31,894 nucleotides of DNA from UBA5070 sp039798065. Lineage in GTDB: Bacteria; Fibrobacterota; Fibrobacteria; UBA5070. Position 1 is the first letter of the stretch. Each line of letters opens with the position of its first letter. The notes below the pieces were generated by a model. It saw only the letters and a list, made by a program, of their open reading frames with translations. It had not been told where the DNA came from and made no database searches. Made by a program: the position numbers and the translations under genes. The stretch spans positions 1-31,894 of the forward strand of contig JBDKGS010000014.1 of NCBI GenBank assembly GCA_039798065.1, read 5' to 3'. Positions 1 through 8,998 of the stretch are shown here, piece by piece.

Positions 1-2343
1 CCCTCCAACGTGCTCATGCGCAACGACGCGCCGGTGGTGATCGACTTCGGTCTTTCGAAGGACCTGTCGCTGGCCAACGGCGCAGGGCTCACCAACGAGG
101 GCGAGATGATCGGGTCGCCCGCCTACATGAGTCCGGAACAGGCGCGTGGCGGCGAAATCGACCGGACCACCGACATATGCTCGTTGGGCATCCTGCTCTA
201 CGAACTCATTTCCTTCAAGAACCCGTACCTCGATCCGCGATCGTTCCACCAGACAGTGGTGAACGTCATCGCGGCCGATCCGGTCTCCTTGCGGCAATTG
301 TGCCCGTGGGTCGACCAGGATCTGTCGGCGGTGGTGCACAAGGCGATGGCGCGCGACAAGGTCGACCGCTATCCGTCCATGGGTGCGTTCGCATCCGATT
401 TGCGCTCGTGGTTGGCGGGCCGGCCGGTTTCTGTCAGGCGTCCGGGCCTCGACAAGCGTTTCAAGAACTTCGCCAAGCTCCACATGGCCGGCATCTGGAC
501 TGCTCTTGGAGTCGTGGTGGCAGTGGCTGGCGGCATCACCTGGTGGCAGATCCAGGAAAAACTCGCCAACTCGGCGTGGACAGTCGCTGTCGAGGAAACC
601 TTCGACTCGCCGATTCCCGCGCTCGATTTCCAGTCCTACCGGGTTGGGGTGGCCACCGACACCGCTCCCACCCAATCCAACGATTGGCGTGTGGAGAACG
701 GACGGTTGGTTTGTCGCACCCCCGGCACGGCGATGTGCCGGACGCGCCAGGAGTTCCCCGGAGACGTGCGGGTGGAATACGATGTCACCGGCCTGAACGG
801 GGACATCCACGATTTCAACGCCTACCTGTGCGGCGACAATCCCGCCGAAGCGGCGCGGTTCTACCTGGGACGCGGGGGTACTTCGCAAGCGGGAATCGAA
901 GCTTCCGGCGAATCGCGCTGGTTGCCAAGACGGATTTTGTTGGGTGCCGAACGCACCTACCACGTGGCGGTGGAACGCGACCGCGACATGCTCCGCTTGT
1001 GGGTCGACGGCAGCTTGATCGAAGAGCGCCCCCTGGTCCAGCCGCTACTGCCTCGCGGTGGTTGCCACATCGGATTTTTCACTTGGAATGGCCAGTTGGC
1101 GGTGGACAATATCCGGGTGCGTCGCCGTGCCGTGCCGTTGCGTCCCGATCCCACCGTGGTGGCCGATGCCTTGCTCGATATCGGCGAGCTGGATCGTGCC
1201 ATGGACGCCTACCGACTGGTCGCCCAGGCATATCCTTCCCACCCTGCTGCGCAGGAGGCGCGGCTGCGCTTGGGGACCGTGTTGTTCGCTCGCAATCAGT
1301 TGGCGCAAGCGCGCGACCTGTTCGTGGAAGTCGCCAAGCAGCCTGCCAACAAGAACATCCTGGCCCGTTCGCTGGTGCTCAAAAGCATGGTGGAACAGAA
1401 GGCCGGCGATGGCGTCGCCTCGCTCAAATCGCTCCAAATGCTCGCCGACGAAGCGCCCGATCATCCAGCGGTCATCGCGGGAATCCAATTGCAGTTGGAT
1501 CGAATGGAGCCGTGTCTGGATTTGTCGCAACCCATGTATTTTGGCTGCGCGAGCGACGGCGAGACCGTGCTTCGTTCTCTGGCCAGAGCCGTTCCATCTC
1601 ACCAAGCGTTGTTCGGCCCGCAGCATCTTCGTTTCGCGGAGGCTCTGCGCTTGTGGGCGGGCATCGCCGCCGATACGGGTTTCCTGAAGACGGCGTTGCA
1701 GTTCTCGCGCTACTACCAGAGGGAGTCGCCCGAGATCGCGGCAGGACTTGTCATCATCAAGGCCAAGCACGAACGCGATGGTGGAAAGATCGACATGGCC
1801 CTGCAGACCCTGGGCGAGGTGGTCGATTCGAAGCTGTATTCCGGCGCGGTTCGCGCACGCCAGGAGGCGATGATCGAAATCGGACGCACCCACGCGTGGG
1901 AAGGTCGATTGGCCGAGGCTGAGAAGTGGTTTCAGAGCATTGCGGAAAACGAGTTGTCGGATTCTGACCTGGTGGCTTCGGCGCAGTTCGAATTGGGCGT
2001 GGCGACGGTGCTTGCCAGACGCGATGCGAAGAATCGCTGGGACGCCGTGCTGTCTCACGTAGGGGCGTCTTGGATCCAGCGCGAGGCGGCCCTGTTCATG
2101 CGCGGTCAAGTCGATTCCGTCGCCTTGCGCGCTTCGTTCAGAGGACGCTCCGTTTCGAGCGCCGACGTCCCCTTGTTCCAGGCGCTGGCGGCATTGCAAC
2201 GCAACGATCTGGTCGGATGGCATGTGAATGTGGACGAATACGTTCGGGGCTTCCCCTGGTCGAACGGCTTGTGGGAGCTGCGTCGCGTGTCGCAATGGGC
2301 CACGACGCGGACACCTCGGCCCCCCGAAGCCGCACGCAAGTAG
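1..2343 (+). CDS. Membrane-anchored Ser/Thr protein kinase, C-terminal part (5' truncated by window)
   Basis: The frame is open to the window edge, so the ATP-binding lobe is missing. The visible part begins in the catalytic loop (PSNVL, as in HRDxKPSNxL), followed by the Mg-binding DFG (VIDFGLSK), the activation-segment end GSPAYMSPEQ, and the helix-F motif DICSLGILLYEL (DxxSLG class). The kinase fold ends near visible residue 140. A hydrophobic stretch at about 160-180 (IWTALGVVVAVAGGITWW) is a single membrane segment, so the rest is probably extracytoplasmic: a beta-rich region (about 195-380, lectin or DUF1080-like in appearance, my inference) and then tetratricopeptide-like helical repeats to about 650. 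PknB-type (Hanks) kinases of this layout are common in large-genome bacteria. Its substrate is unknown. It ends 51 bp before sbcD on the same strand and may be cotranscribed with it. Confidence 0.9.
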   Translation, partial: PSNVLMRNDAPVVIDFGLSKDLSLANGAGLTNEGEMIGSPAYMSPEQARGGEIDRTTDICSLGILLYELISFKNPYLDPRSFHQTVVNVIAADPVSLRQLCPWVDQDLSAVVHKAMARDKVDRYPSMGAFASDLRSWLAGRPVSVRRPGLDKRFKNFAKLHMAGIWTALGVVVAVAGGITWWQIQEKLANSAWTVAVEETFDSPIPALDFQSYRVGVATDTAPTQSNDWRVENGRLVCRTPGTAMCRTRQEFPGDVRVEYDVTGLNGDIHDFNAYLCGDNPAEAARFYLGRGGTSQAGIEASGESRWLPRRILLGAERTYHVAVERDRDMLRLWVDGSLIEERPLVQPLLPRGGCHIGFFTWNGQLAVDNIRVRRRAVPLRPDPTVVADALLDIGELDRAMDAYRLVAQAYPSHPAAQEARLRLGTVLFARNQLAQARDLFVEVAKQPANKNILARSLVLKSMVEQKAGDGVASLKSLQMLADEAPDHPAVIAGIQLQLDRMEPCLDLSQPMYFGCASDGETVLRSLARAVPSHQALFGPQHLRFAEALRLWAGIAADTGFLKTALQFSRYYQRESPEIAAGLVIIKAKHERDGGKIDMALQTLGEVVDSKLYSGAVRARQEAMIEIGRTHAWEGRLAEAEKWFQSIAENELSDSDLVASAQFELGVATVLARRDAKNRWDAVLSHVGASWIQREAALFMRGQVDSVALRASFRGRSVSSADVPLFQALAALQRNDLVGWHVNVDEYVRGFPWSNGLWELRRVSQWATTRTPRPPEAARK

Positions 2344-2394
2344 GCTCGCCGCGCCTTGGGAATCCGGCGTCGCGTAGGTAGTCTGTGAATCCTG

Positions 2395-3645
2395 ATGCGC
2401 CTTCTCCACACATCCGATTGGCACCTGGGACTCGAGCTAGGCGGACACGACCGCCTCCAGGAACAAAAACTGTTCTTGGACTGGATTGTCGGGGTCTGTC
2501 GGACGGAAAATGTCGATGCCTTGCTGGTGAGCGGCGACGTGTACGATGTGGCCAATCCTTCGGTGGCGGCCCAAGCGCTCTTCGCTGAATTCCTTGTGGG
2601 ATTGCGCACCGCCTTGCCGAACATTTCGGTGGTGGTGGTGGCGGGAAACCACGATTCGGGAAGTCGACTCGAGTTGCCGCGCGCCTTCGCCGAGGCGTTG
2701 GGGCGGCTGCATCTGGTGGGAAGCGTTGCTTCGGGAGAGAACGCTACGGAAAGGCACGTGTTGGCCCTTCCGGGTAAGGGTGGGGTGCCTGCGGCCTGGT
2801 GCTTGGCCGTGCCTTTCTTGCGACCCAGCGACATCGATTGCCGGTTATTGGACGGCGAATCCATCGACCAGGCGTTCTCCAGGTCGGTGGGGGATTTCTA
2901 CCGGGAGCTTTCGCAGGAAGCGAAGCGACAAAATCCGTCAATCCCAGTGGTGGCCATGGGGCACCTTACCCTGGCGGGTTCCGACAAGGCGGGCTCCGAA
3001 CGGATCCTGATCGGTGGTGTGGAATCGGTGGCGGTGTCGGCGCTTGCCGACGGCGCCGACTACGTCGCGCTCGGCCATATCCACAGATGCCAGACCGTGG
3101 GTCGCCATTCCGTACGGTATTGCGGGTCTCCATTGGCGATGGACTTCGACGAACGTCGCCATGGCCATCGGGTTCTGTTGGTGGATCTGGAGTCGGTGGG
3201 CGAAGAACCGGTGGTCCTTCCCGTCGAGGTTCCCGAATTCGTTCCTCTGCTGCGGTTTCCCGACAAGCCGGGGGCCTGGAGCGATCTCGAACGAGCGGTG
3301 ACGGATTTTGACTGGTCGAAATGGAGCGATGCGCCGCGCGAACTCCAGCCGATGGTGGAACTTCAGTTTTGCCCAACAGGGGCCGAGGCCGACCTGCGGG
3401 AGCGCACGGAGGCGTTGTGCAAGGGGCGGCCGTTTCGGTTGGTGGGCTCGCCCAGGAGAGTCGGTGGAATCGACGGACGAACGATCGCCACCGAATCGGC
3501 ACCCGATCTTCGGGCGCTGGATGCTCCCGAAGCGCTGTTCGTTCGCCACTGGAAACGCAAATACGGTGCAGAGCCTTCTGTGGACTCGCTGGCCTGTTTC
3601 CGCGAGATCGTGGATGGATTGGCGATCCAAGGCGGTCGCGCATGA
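2395..3645 (+). CDS. sbcD: Exonuclease SbcCD subunit D (Mre11-type nuclease)
   Basis: A 416-residue metallophosphoesterase, close to the usual length for SbcD. It starts MRLLHTSDWHLG, the canonical first motif, and has the expected metal-binding series in order: DWHLG (about 8-12), SGDVYD (about 46-51), GNHDSG (about 89-94), a central MGH, and LGHIHR. SbcD is the nuclease subunit of the SbcCD complex, which opens DNA hairpins and trims blocked or broken double-strand ends with the SMC-like ATPase SbcC. The C-terminal third is the less conserved capping and SbcC-binding region. Its stop overlaps the sbcC start (ATGA at 3642-3645), which implies translational coupling. No strong Shine-Dalgarno sequence precedes the ATG. 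Confidence 0.95.
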   Translation: MRLLHTSDWHLGLELGGHDRLQEQKLFLDWIVGVCRTENVDALLVSGDVYDVANPSVAAQALFAEFLVGLRTALPNISVVVVAGNHDSGSRLELPRAFAEALGRLHLVGSVASGENATERHVLALPGKGGVPAAWCLAVPFLRPSDIDCRLLDGESIDQAFSRSVGDFYRELSQEAKRQNPSIPVVAMGHLTLAGSDKAGSERILIGGVESVAVSALADGADYVALGHIHRCQTVGRHSVRYCGSPLAMDFDERRHGHRVLLVDLESVGEEPVVLPVEVPEFVPLLRFPDKPGAWSDLERAVTDFDWSKWSDAPRELQPMVELQFCPTGAEADLRERTEALCKGRPFRLVGSPRRVGGIDGRTIATESAPDLRALDAPEALFVRHWKRKYGAEPSVDSLACFREIVDGLAIQGGRA

Positions 3646-6600
3646 AGATCCTGGCCATTCGCGGAGCCAACATCGCTTCGCTGGAACGTTTCGATGTCGA
3701 TTTCCGTCAAGAGCCTCTCGCCTCGGCGGGGATTTTCAGCATCACCGGGCCGACAGGTTCCGGCAAATCCAGCCTGTTGGACGCCATGTGCTTGGCGTTG
3801 TTCCACAAGGCGCCGCGCCTGGAAGGGGTATCTGGACAGGAGGCGAAGGTCGGGAGTTCTTTCGGGGAAATCGGTCAGGACGACATCCGAAACCTGATCC
3901 GTCGCGGGGCGGTGACAGGATTTGCCGAAACCGACTTTCTTGGAGTCGACGGCGAGGCGTATCGGGCGAGGTGGGGATACCGTGCGGGCAAACGAAGCAA
4001 CGCCGCAGCCCAGGAAGAAGTCTCCTTGGTGAGGCTGTCCGACAACCAGGTTCTGGAAAGCAAGAAGACCGAATTCCGGGATCGGGTGATCAAGCTAGCA
4101 GGGTTGAATTTCGAACAATTCTCGCGGACGGTGCTGTTGGCCCAGGGACGCTTCGCGGAATTCCTCAAATCCAAGGAAAACGAGCGCGCCGAGCTCCTGG
4201 AAAAGCTGACAGGAACTGGCATCTACTCCAGAATTTCCAGGGCGATCTACGAACGGAAAACATCGGAAGAAAAGAGTCGCGACGATCTGCGCGCTCGGAT
4301 GCAGGGCGTTCAGCTCCTGGGCGAAGCCGAACGCGTCGTGTTGGAATCGGAGGCGGATCGGATCGAACGCGAACTGCCTGGTGCGATCGAGAGGGAGTCC
4401 GTTGCCCGATCGTTCCAAGATGCGGTTTTGGAATGGATCGCAACCCGGCAGGAGAAAGCCCGTGTCGCGGTGGAATTCGAGGCGTCGAGAAACCTCGTGT
4501 CACAGGCGGAGACGGCGTTGGCATCGGCCCTGGCGAACGAAGCGGAGTTCTCCCAATGGGCTCGCGTGCGTGAACGGGAGATCCAGGAGGCGCTGGTGCT
4601 CGATGCCCAGATCGAAAACCAGTCGCGGCAATTCCAGGAGGTCTCGCGACGGCGGACGGAATCCGTCGAGGCGTTGTCGGGGTTGGAGCTGGCGCGGCGG
4701 ACATTGGAATCCGACCTCGCAAGGCGGGCGAGTGAGCTCGATTCGCTCGGCCAATTCCTGGCAAAATTCGCGAGACTTGGGCCTGTCGCCGAGGATTGGC
4801 AGCAATGTCGGACATTGCTCGAATTGTGCGCCCAAGCCCGCGCCGAAGCCGAGCGCAGCGGCGTTCGGTTGGCCGAATTCCAGACAAAAATTTCCGAACT
4901 TGCGCCACGCGAGTCGGAATTGGCCGACCAGGTGACGCGAACTGGATCCGAGTTCGGGGATCGGTCGTTCGAGGAATTGACCGCCTCGGGAATCGCCGAG
5001 CGGAAACTTCTCGATGAGTTGACGATGTCGCGGAATATCCGCGAACTGGAGATCCGACTCAATGCGTGCGAATCCCGGCGCTTGGGGGTTTCCCAGGACT
5101 TGGACGACCAGAGAAAGGATGTCGCCACGCGCGAAAGCGGCATGGCGGTCGCGCGCAGGATGCTGGACGCGGCAAGGTTGGCGACGTCGGCAAGCGTGGA
5201 AACGTTGCGACAGAATTTGACTGCAGGTGAGCCTTGTCCGGTCTGCGGATCGAGGGAACATCCGATCGGCGCCGTCGAGTCCCACCGGATGGATGCGCTT
5301 GTCCTGGAACAACAGCGGATCGTGGATGCTCTCGAAGCGGAAACCAACGCGGCGCGCGCGGCGGTCTCGCGGGCGGAAGCGGCGATCGAGCAATGCGACA
5401 GCGAGACGCGTCGGATCGGGGCCGAACTGGATCGCGTGGGAACAATGACGGAATCTGTTCGTTCGCAGCTGGAGACTGTCGCAGAAGATCTCCGCTCGGA
5501 TTGGTTCGCCACGAGGATCGAGTTGGGCGAGGAAGCGGTCCGGAAGTTCGAACGGATGCTCGAGGCCTTCGCTGTCCACAGCGAACTGCGGCAGAAATTG
5601 TCGGATCTTCGCCGGGCGATCGATGCCGACAGGTCGGAGGCGCGCCAGTGCGAAACCGCGGTGGCGCGATGCGCCGACGATCTCGAAAGGCACTCCACCA
5701 TCCTGGATGCGAAGTTCGCCAGCGACGCTTGGCGGGCGAAGTGGACGATCGATCCTGTGAAATATCTGGAGGTTCTGGAACGGCAGGTCGCGGAGTACAA
5801 GGCCAAGCTCGCCGAGAGGGAACGGCTCGATGTCGAGCAAGGGAAGGATCGAGAACGGTCCGAAGGCCTTGCGCCGCAGATCGAGTCCAAAACTCGCGAG
5901 AGCGGGGAATTGACCGAACAGAGGCGATGCGCTGGACAAATTCTGGACGAACAGCGCCGGTTCCGGGAGAGCTTGTTGGATGGAACGACCGTGGCCAAAG
6001 CGCGCGAGGAATCTCTGCAGCGAAGTTCTGCAATCCAACGCAGCGTCGACGAAGGAAGAATCCGATTCGATTCGGTCAGACAGGAGCTGCGTCGTATCGA
6101 GGGTGTCTTGGAAAATCTGTCTTCGCGATCATCCTCTCTCGAGGCAAAAATTGTCGCGGACGGACCTGCGGTGGACGGCCAATTCGAGGGCGATTTGTCT
6201 TGTTGCCGATTCGACGGCGGATTCGATGTGGATGCGCTGAGGCAATTGGCCCGTACGTCTTTCGATCAGGCTTCGGAAGGATTGCGCCAGCTCCGGAACG
6301 AACAGGTGAGGATCGAGACCGAACTTGGCATCGATCGGCGCAATCGCGAAACGGTTGCCGATCTGCGATCGGAAATGGACATGCGGTCGGAGGTGGCCGC
6401 GAAATGGGGAAAACTATCGGCGGCCATCGGATCGGCCGATGGAAAAGCGTTCAAGATCATTGCCCAGCAGTTCACGCTGGAAGCCCTACTGATCGAGGCC
6501 AACCGAGAATTGTCGATCATCACACCGCGCTACACGTTGAGGATGCTCGGGGAATCGATGCATTTCGGTGTGGTCGACCACGATTCCTTCGGGGAGCTGC

Positions 6601-6899
6601 GGCCTGTCCACACGCTGTCCGGAGGTGAGACCTTCATCGTGTCTCTGGCTCTTGCCTTGGGGCTTTCTCGCATGGCGGGAGGGGAACTTTCGGTGGAGTC
6701 CCTGTTCATCGACGAGGGCTTTGGAACACTCGATGCAGACACGCTTCGCTGCGTGATGGTCGCGCTGTCGAGCCTCCAGTCACAGGGGCGCAAAGTGGGG
6801 CTCATCACCCATGTGGAGGAAATGAAGGAGCAGATCCCGGTGCGTATCGAGGTGATCAAGATGGGCCAAGGGACGAGCCGGGTGGAGGTGCGTGGGTGA
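3642..6899 (+). CDS. sbcC: Exonuclease SbcCD subunit C (Rad50-type ATPase)
   Basis: A 1085-residue SMC-family ATPase. The Walker A motif GPTGSGKSS lies at residues 36-44. Long charged coiled-coil arms flank a zinc hook (GEPCPVCGSREHP, Cys532 and Cys535). The C-terminal lobe carries the ABC signature LSGGE (992-996), Walker B LFIDEGFGTLD (1021-1031) and the switch histidine in LITH (1057). It forms the ATP-driven clamp that tethers and opens DNA ends for SbcD. The start was set at 3642 because the protein then begins MKILAIRGANIASLERF, typical for SbcC, and overlaps the sbcD stop; the frame stays open upstream inside sbcD but that part is not SbcC-like. The stop overlaps the GTG of the next gene (GTGA). 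Confidence 0.95.
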   Translation: MKILAIRGANIASLERFDVDFRQEPLASAGIFSITGPTGSGKSSLLDAMCLALFHKAPRLEGVSGQEAKVGSSFGEIGQDDIRNLIRRGAVTGFAETDFLGVDGEAYRARWGYRAGKRSNAAAQEEVSLVRLSDNQVLESKKTEFRDRVIKLAGLNFEQFSRTVLLAQGRFAEFLKSKENERAELLEKLTGTGIYSRISRAIYERKTSEEKSRDDLRARMQGVQLLGEAERVVLESEADRIERELPGAIERESVARSFQDAVLEWIATRQEKARVAVEFEASRNLVSQAETALASALANEAEFSQWARVREREIQEALVLDAQIENQSRQFQEVSRRRTESVEALSGLELARRTLESDLARRASELDSLGQFLAKFARLGPVAEDWQQCRTLLELCAQARAEAERSGVRLAEFQTKISELAPRESELADQVTRTGSEFGDRSFEELTASGIAERKLLDELTMSRNIRELEIRLNACESRRLGVSQDLDDQRKDVATRESGMAVARRMLDAARLATSASVETLRQNLTAGEPCPVCGSREHPIGAVESHRMDALVLEQQRIVDALEAETNAARAAVSRAEAAIEQCDSETRRIGAELDRVGTMTESVRSQLETVAEDLRSDWFATRIELGEEAVRKFERMLEAFAVHSELRQKLSDLRRAIDADRSEARQCETAVARCADDLERHSTILDAKFASDAWRAKWTIDPVKYLEVLERQVAEYKAKLAERERLDVEQGKDRERSEGLAPQIESKTRESGELTEQRRCAGQILDEQRRFRESLLDGTTVAKAREESLQRSSAIQRSVDEGRIRFDSVRQELRRIEGVLENLSSRSSSLEAKIVADGPAVDGQFEGDLSCCRFDGGFDVDALRQLARTSFDQASEGLRQLRNEQVRIETELGIDRRNRETVADLRSEMDMRSEVAAKWGKLSAAIGSADGKAFKIIAQQFTLEALLIEANRELSIITPRYTLRMLGESMHFGVVDHDSFGELRPVHTLSGGETFIVSLALALGLSRMAGGELSVESLFIDEGFGTLDADTLRCVMVALSSLQSQGRKVGLITHVEEMKEQIPVRIEVIKMGQGTSRVEVRG

Positions 6900-8998
6900 T
6901 CGGATTCTGCCTGATGGCAGCGCTGTGGGCGGGTGTGACGGATTCTGTCTCTGTTCCCGAGGATTCTTCCTCCGCGGGCCGTGGCGAAGTCGCGATGGGT
7001 TTCCCGCTTGTGTGGCAACCGGAGGTCGACTCCAGTTTGGCTAGATTGCGGGATTCCACGAACAGAAGCGATTCGCTGAAGGAGCTTCAGTTCGCCACCA
7101 CCGTCGTCAAAGGGGCAAAGCGATACCGGCGTGAACTGCTCGTGGATCCGGACGCATGGGCGAAGCCCTCGGCGATGGGGCTTCCCGGTGCGATGGAGTC
7201 GTTGCGCGAACAGCAGGGTGTCGCGTTTTCGGGCGAGCTGTCGGGACATTTTTCGTCAACGGGAATGCCCGTGGAAGGCAGCGCAGTCACATGGAACGGC
7301 GCCCGAATCTTGTGGCCCTGGCACTTCGGCGGCATGTTCGGGGGATTGGACGATTGGGCGACAGGAACTGTCCGGTGGACCTCGCTTGGTGGCGATCCAG
7401 GGCCTTCACGTGGTGGTGGTTGGTTGGAGACCGATGACCGGGCATGGTCCGATTCGAATGCTGTCCACGCCGCCGCCCGATTGGGCTTCGTGGCCGGTGG
7501 TGCCGCGGCGTGGGGGCGTCGCGGCGATTGGGGATGGCAGTTGACAGGGCGTCGGACGTGGCTGGATGCGGCCTTGGATCTGGCGAAAGATCAAGCCTGG
7601 ACCGACCAGGAGATGAAGGTCATGTTCCAAGACGGCACCGCCGCGTTGAACTGGCGGCACGGACCTTGGAGCGCTTCGGTGGGATGGTACGGTTCGGAAG
7701 ATACGCTCGGAATCAAGATCGATCCCGAAGCCGAGGAGCTGGTGGGAATCTCCTGGCAGAATTTGTCGGTCCCGGTCCAGTTGTCCTGGCGCCAAGGACC
7801 TTGGCATGTGCGCTCGCAAGCATCCTGGAGTCGTTATCGGCGTGTGGACATGGACATGTACACGGTCGACACCCTGGAATTGACGCATGCGCGTTTGGCG
7901 GTGGAACGGAGCCTGGGCAAAGGCCGTGCGATCGAAATCGCGGCCAACATCGATTCTTGGTGGTCCGTTCACGAGTACCACAAATGGGACGGGTTGAGGG
8001 CATGGACAGGCGACACCGAACGGATCGTCCTTGAGCCGACGATTGGATACAGGCAGGCGGGCCAGGGTTGGGAACTGCGATCGTGGCTTGGGTTCGCGAA
8101 CGCTCGCCACGACCCGTTTTCCCCCCAGGCGGGACTGTCCCTGGAAGGGGACATTGGGAAATGGAACCTCGCGCTTGGCGCCGAGCGCAAACTGGTGGTC
8201 TTGTCTCTGCTCGACCAGGCGCAAAGACAGATCGATGCGCCGTCACCAGCCTGGGTGCTGCCACCGGGATCGGCGGGGCGTTCGACACAGTTCCAGCTCC
8301 GCGGGAAGCGTGAGGAACGTGATGCTCGGTCTGGTATCGCGACGCGTCTGGCGGGAATGGGTTGGTACCGCCTCCACGAGGGGGGGTGGAACTGGACGCT
8401 CGTGGACCAGAGAGGTGAAGGCAAAGCCCGGTTCGAGACCAGCCGTTGGGATGGGTGGAGTACGGGTGTCGAGGTCGATGGGCGGATCGGGTTTTCCGCC
8501 TTGGAAATTTCGGGACGACAAATATTGTCGATGGATGTCCTGCGCGACAGGGAGATCGACGGATTCCGTCCACCTTCGCGTTGGGCGCCATGGGACCAAA
8601 GATGGAGGACGGAATTCGATCTGCAGTGGGCGTGGATCGGGGAAGTTCGGCCACAAGAGGGACGATTTTACTGCGGCTCCGGAGTCGCGGCAAAAAGGTC
8701 GACGGGCCTTGCGCGCAGCAAGGTGGTCGCGTGGAATCCGCCCGACTATGGAACGTCGATGGATGTCGAATGGAACATCGATGTCTATGGAACAGAGCGT
8801 ACGCCGTATTTTCGCGTCGACTTGACGCCATTGCGGATGGGGCGCGAGGGGCGTTGGGCGTTTTGGTGGACCTTGGTAAACCTCACCAACCAAACCAATC
8901 TCATGGGTTGGGTGAACAATGGTCCCGGTGCCGAAGCCGATCCGGTTTCCCAAATCCCTTTCCTTCCGGTGGTCTTCGGTGTCCAAGTCGAAATTTGA
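6896..8998 (+). CDS. TonB-dependent-receptor-like outer membrane beta-barrel
   Basis: About 700 residues, starting at GTG 6896 inside the sbcC stop (GTGA); an in-frame ATG at 6914 is an alternative. The N-terminus (FCLMAALWAGVTDS) is a plausible signal peptide. Residues about 80-175 read like a TonB-receptor plug (a GMPVEG segment, then WPWHFGGMFGGLDDWATG, comparable with the DGVPVYNPFHLFGLFS plug region of known receptors). The rest is an aromatic-rich alternating pattern typical of barrel strands. The end resembles the last receptor strands: TPYFRVDLTPL, LVNLTNQTNLMGW, then FLPVVFGVQVEI. No TonB box or carboxypeptidase-like N-terminal domain is seen, so the plug is short. The ligand is unknown. 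The family call is by pattern only and rests mainly on the plug and C-terminal segments. Confidence 0.65.
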   Translation: MIGFCLMAALWAGVTDSVSVPEDSSSAGRGEVAMGFPLVWQPEVDSSLARLRDSTNRSDSLKELQFATTVVKGAKRYRRELLVDPDAWAKPSAMGLPGAMESLREQQGVAFSGELSGHFSSTGMPVEGSAVTWNGARILWPWHFGGMFGGLDDWATGTVRWTSLGGDPGPSRGGGWLETDDRAWSDSNAVHAAARLGFVAGGAAAWGRRGDWGWQLTGRRTWLDAALDLAKDQAWTDQEMKVMFQDGTAALNWRHGPWSASVGWYGSEDTLGIKIDPEAEELVGISWQNLSVPVQLSWRQGPWHVRSQASWSRYRRVDMDMYTVDTLELTHARLAVERSLGKGRAIEIAANIDSWWSVHEYHKWDGLRAWTGDTERIVLEPTIGYRQAGQGWELRSWLGFANARHDPFSPQAGLSLEGDIGKWNLALGAERKLVVLSLLDQAQRQIDAPSPAWVLPPGSAGRSTQFQLRGKREERDARSGIATRLAGMGWYRLHEGGWNWTLVDQRGEGKARFETSRWDGWSTGVEVDGRIGFSALEISGRQILSMDVLRDREIDGFRPPSRWAPWDQRWRTEFDLQWAWIGEVRPQEGRFYCGSGVAAKRSTGLARSKVVAWNPPDYGTSMDVEWNIDVYGTERTPYFRVDLTPLRMGREGRWAFWWTLVNLTNQTNLMGWVNNGPGAEADPVSQIPFLPVVFGVQVEI

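Noticed and set aside
1045..2424. Long minus-strand reading frame of 459 residues opposite the kinase
   Set aside because: It is antisense to a well-supported protein, has no domain, and its length follows from the G+C-rich third positions.
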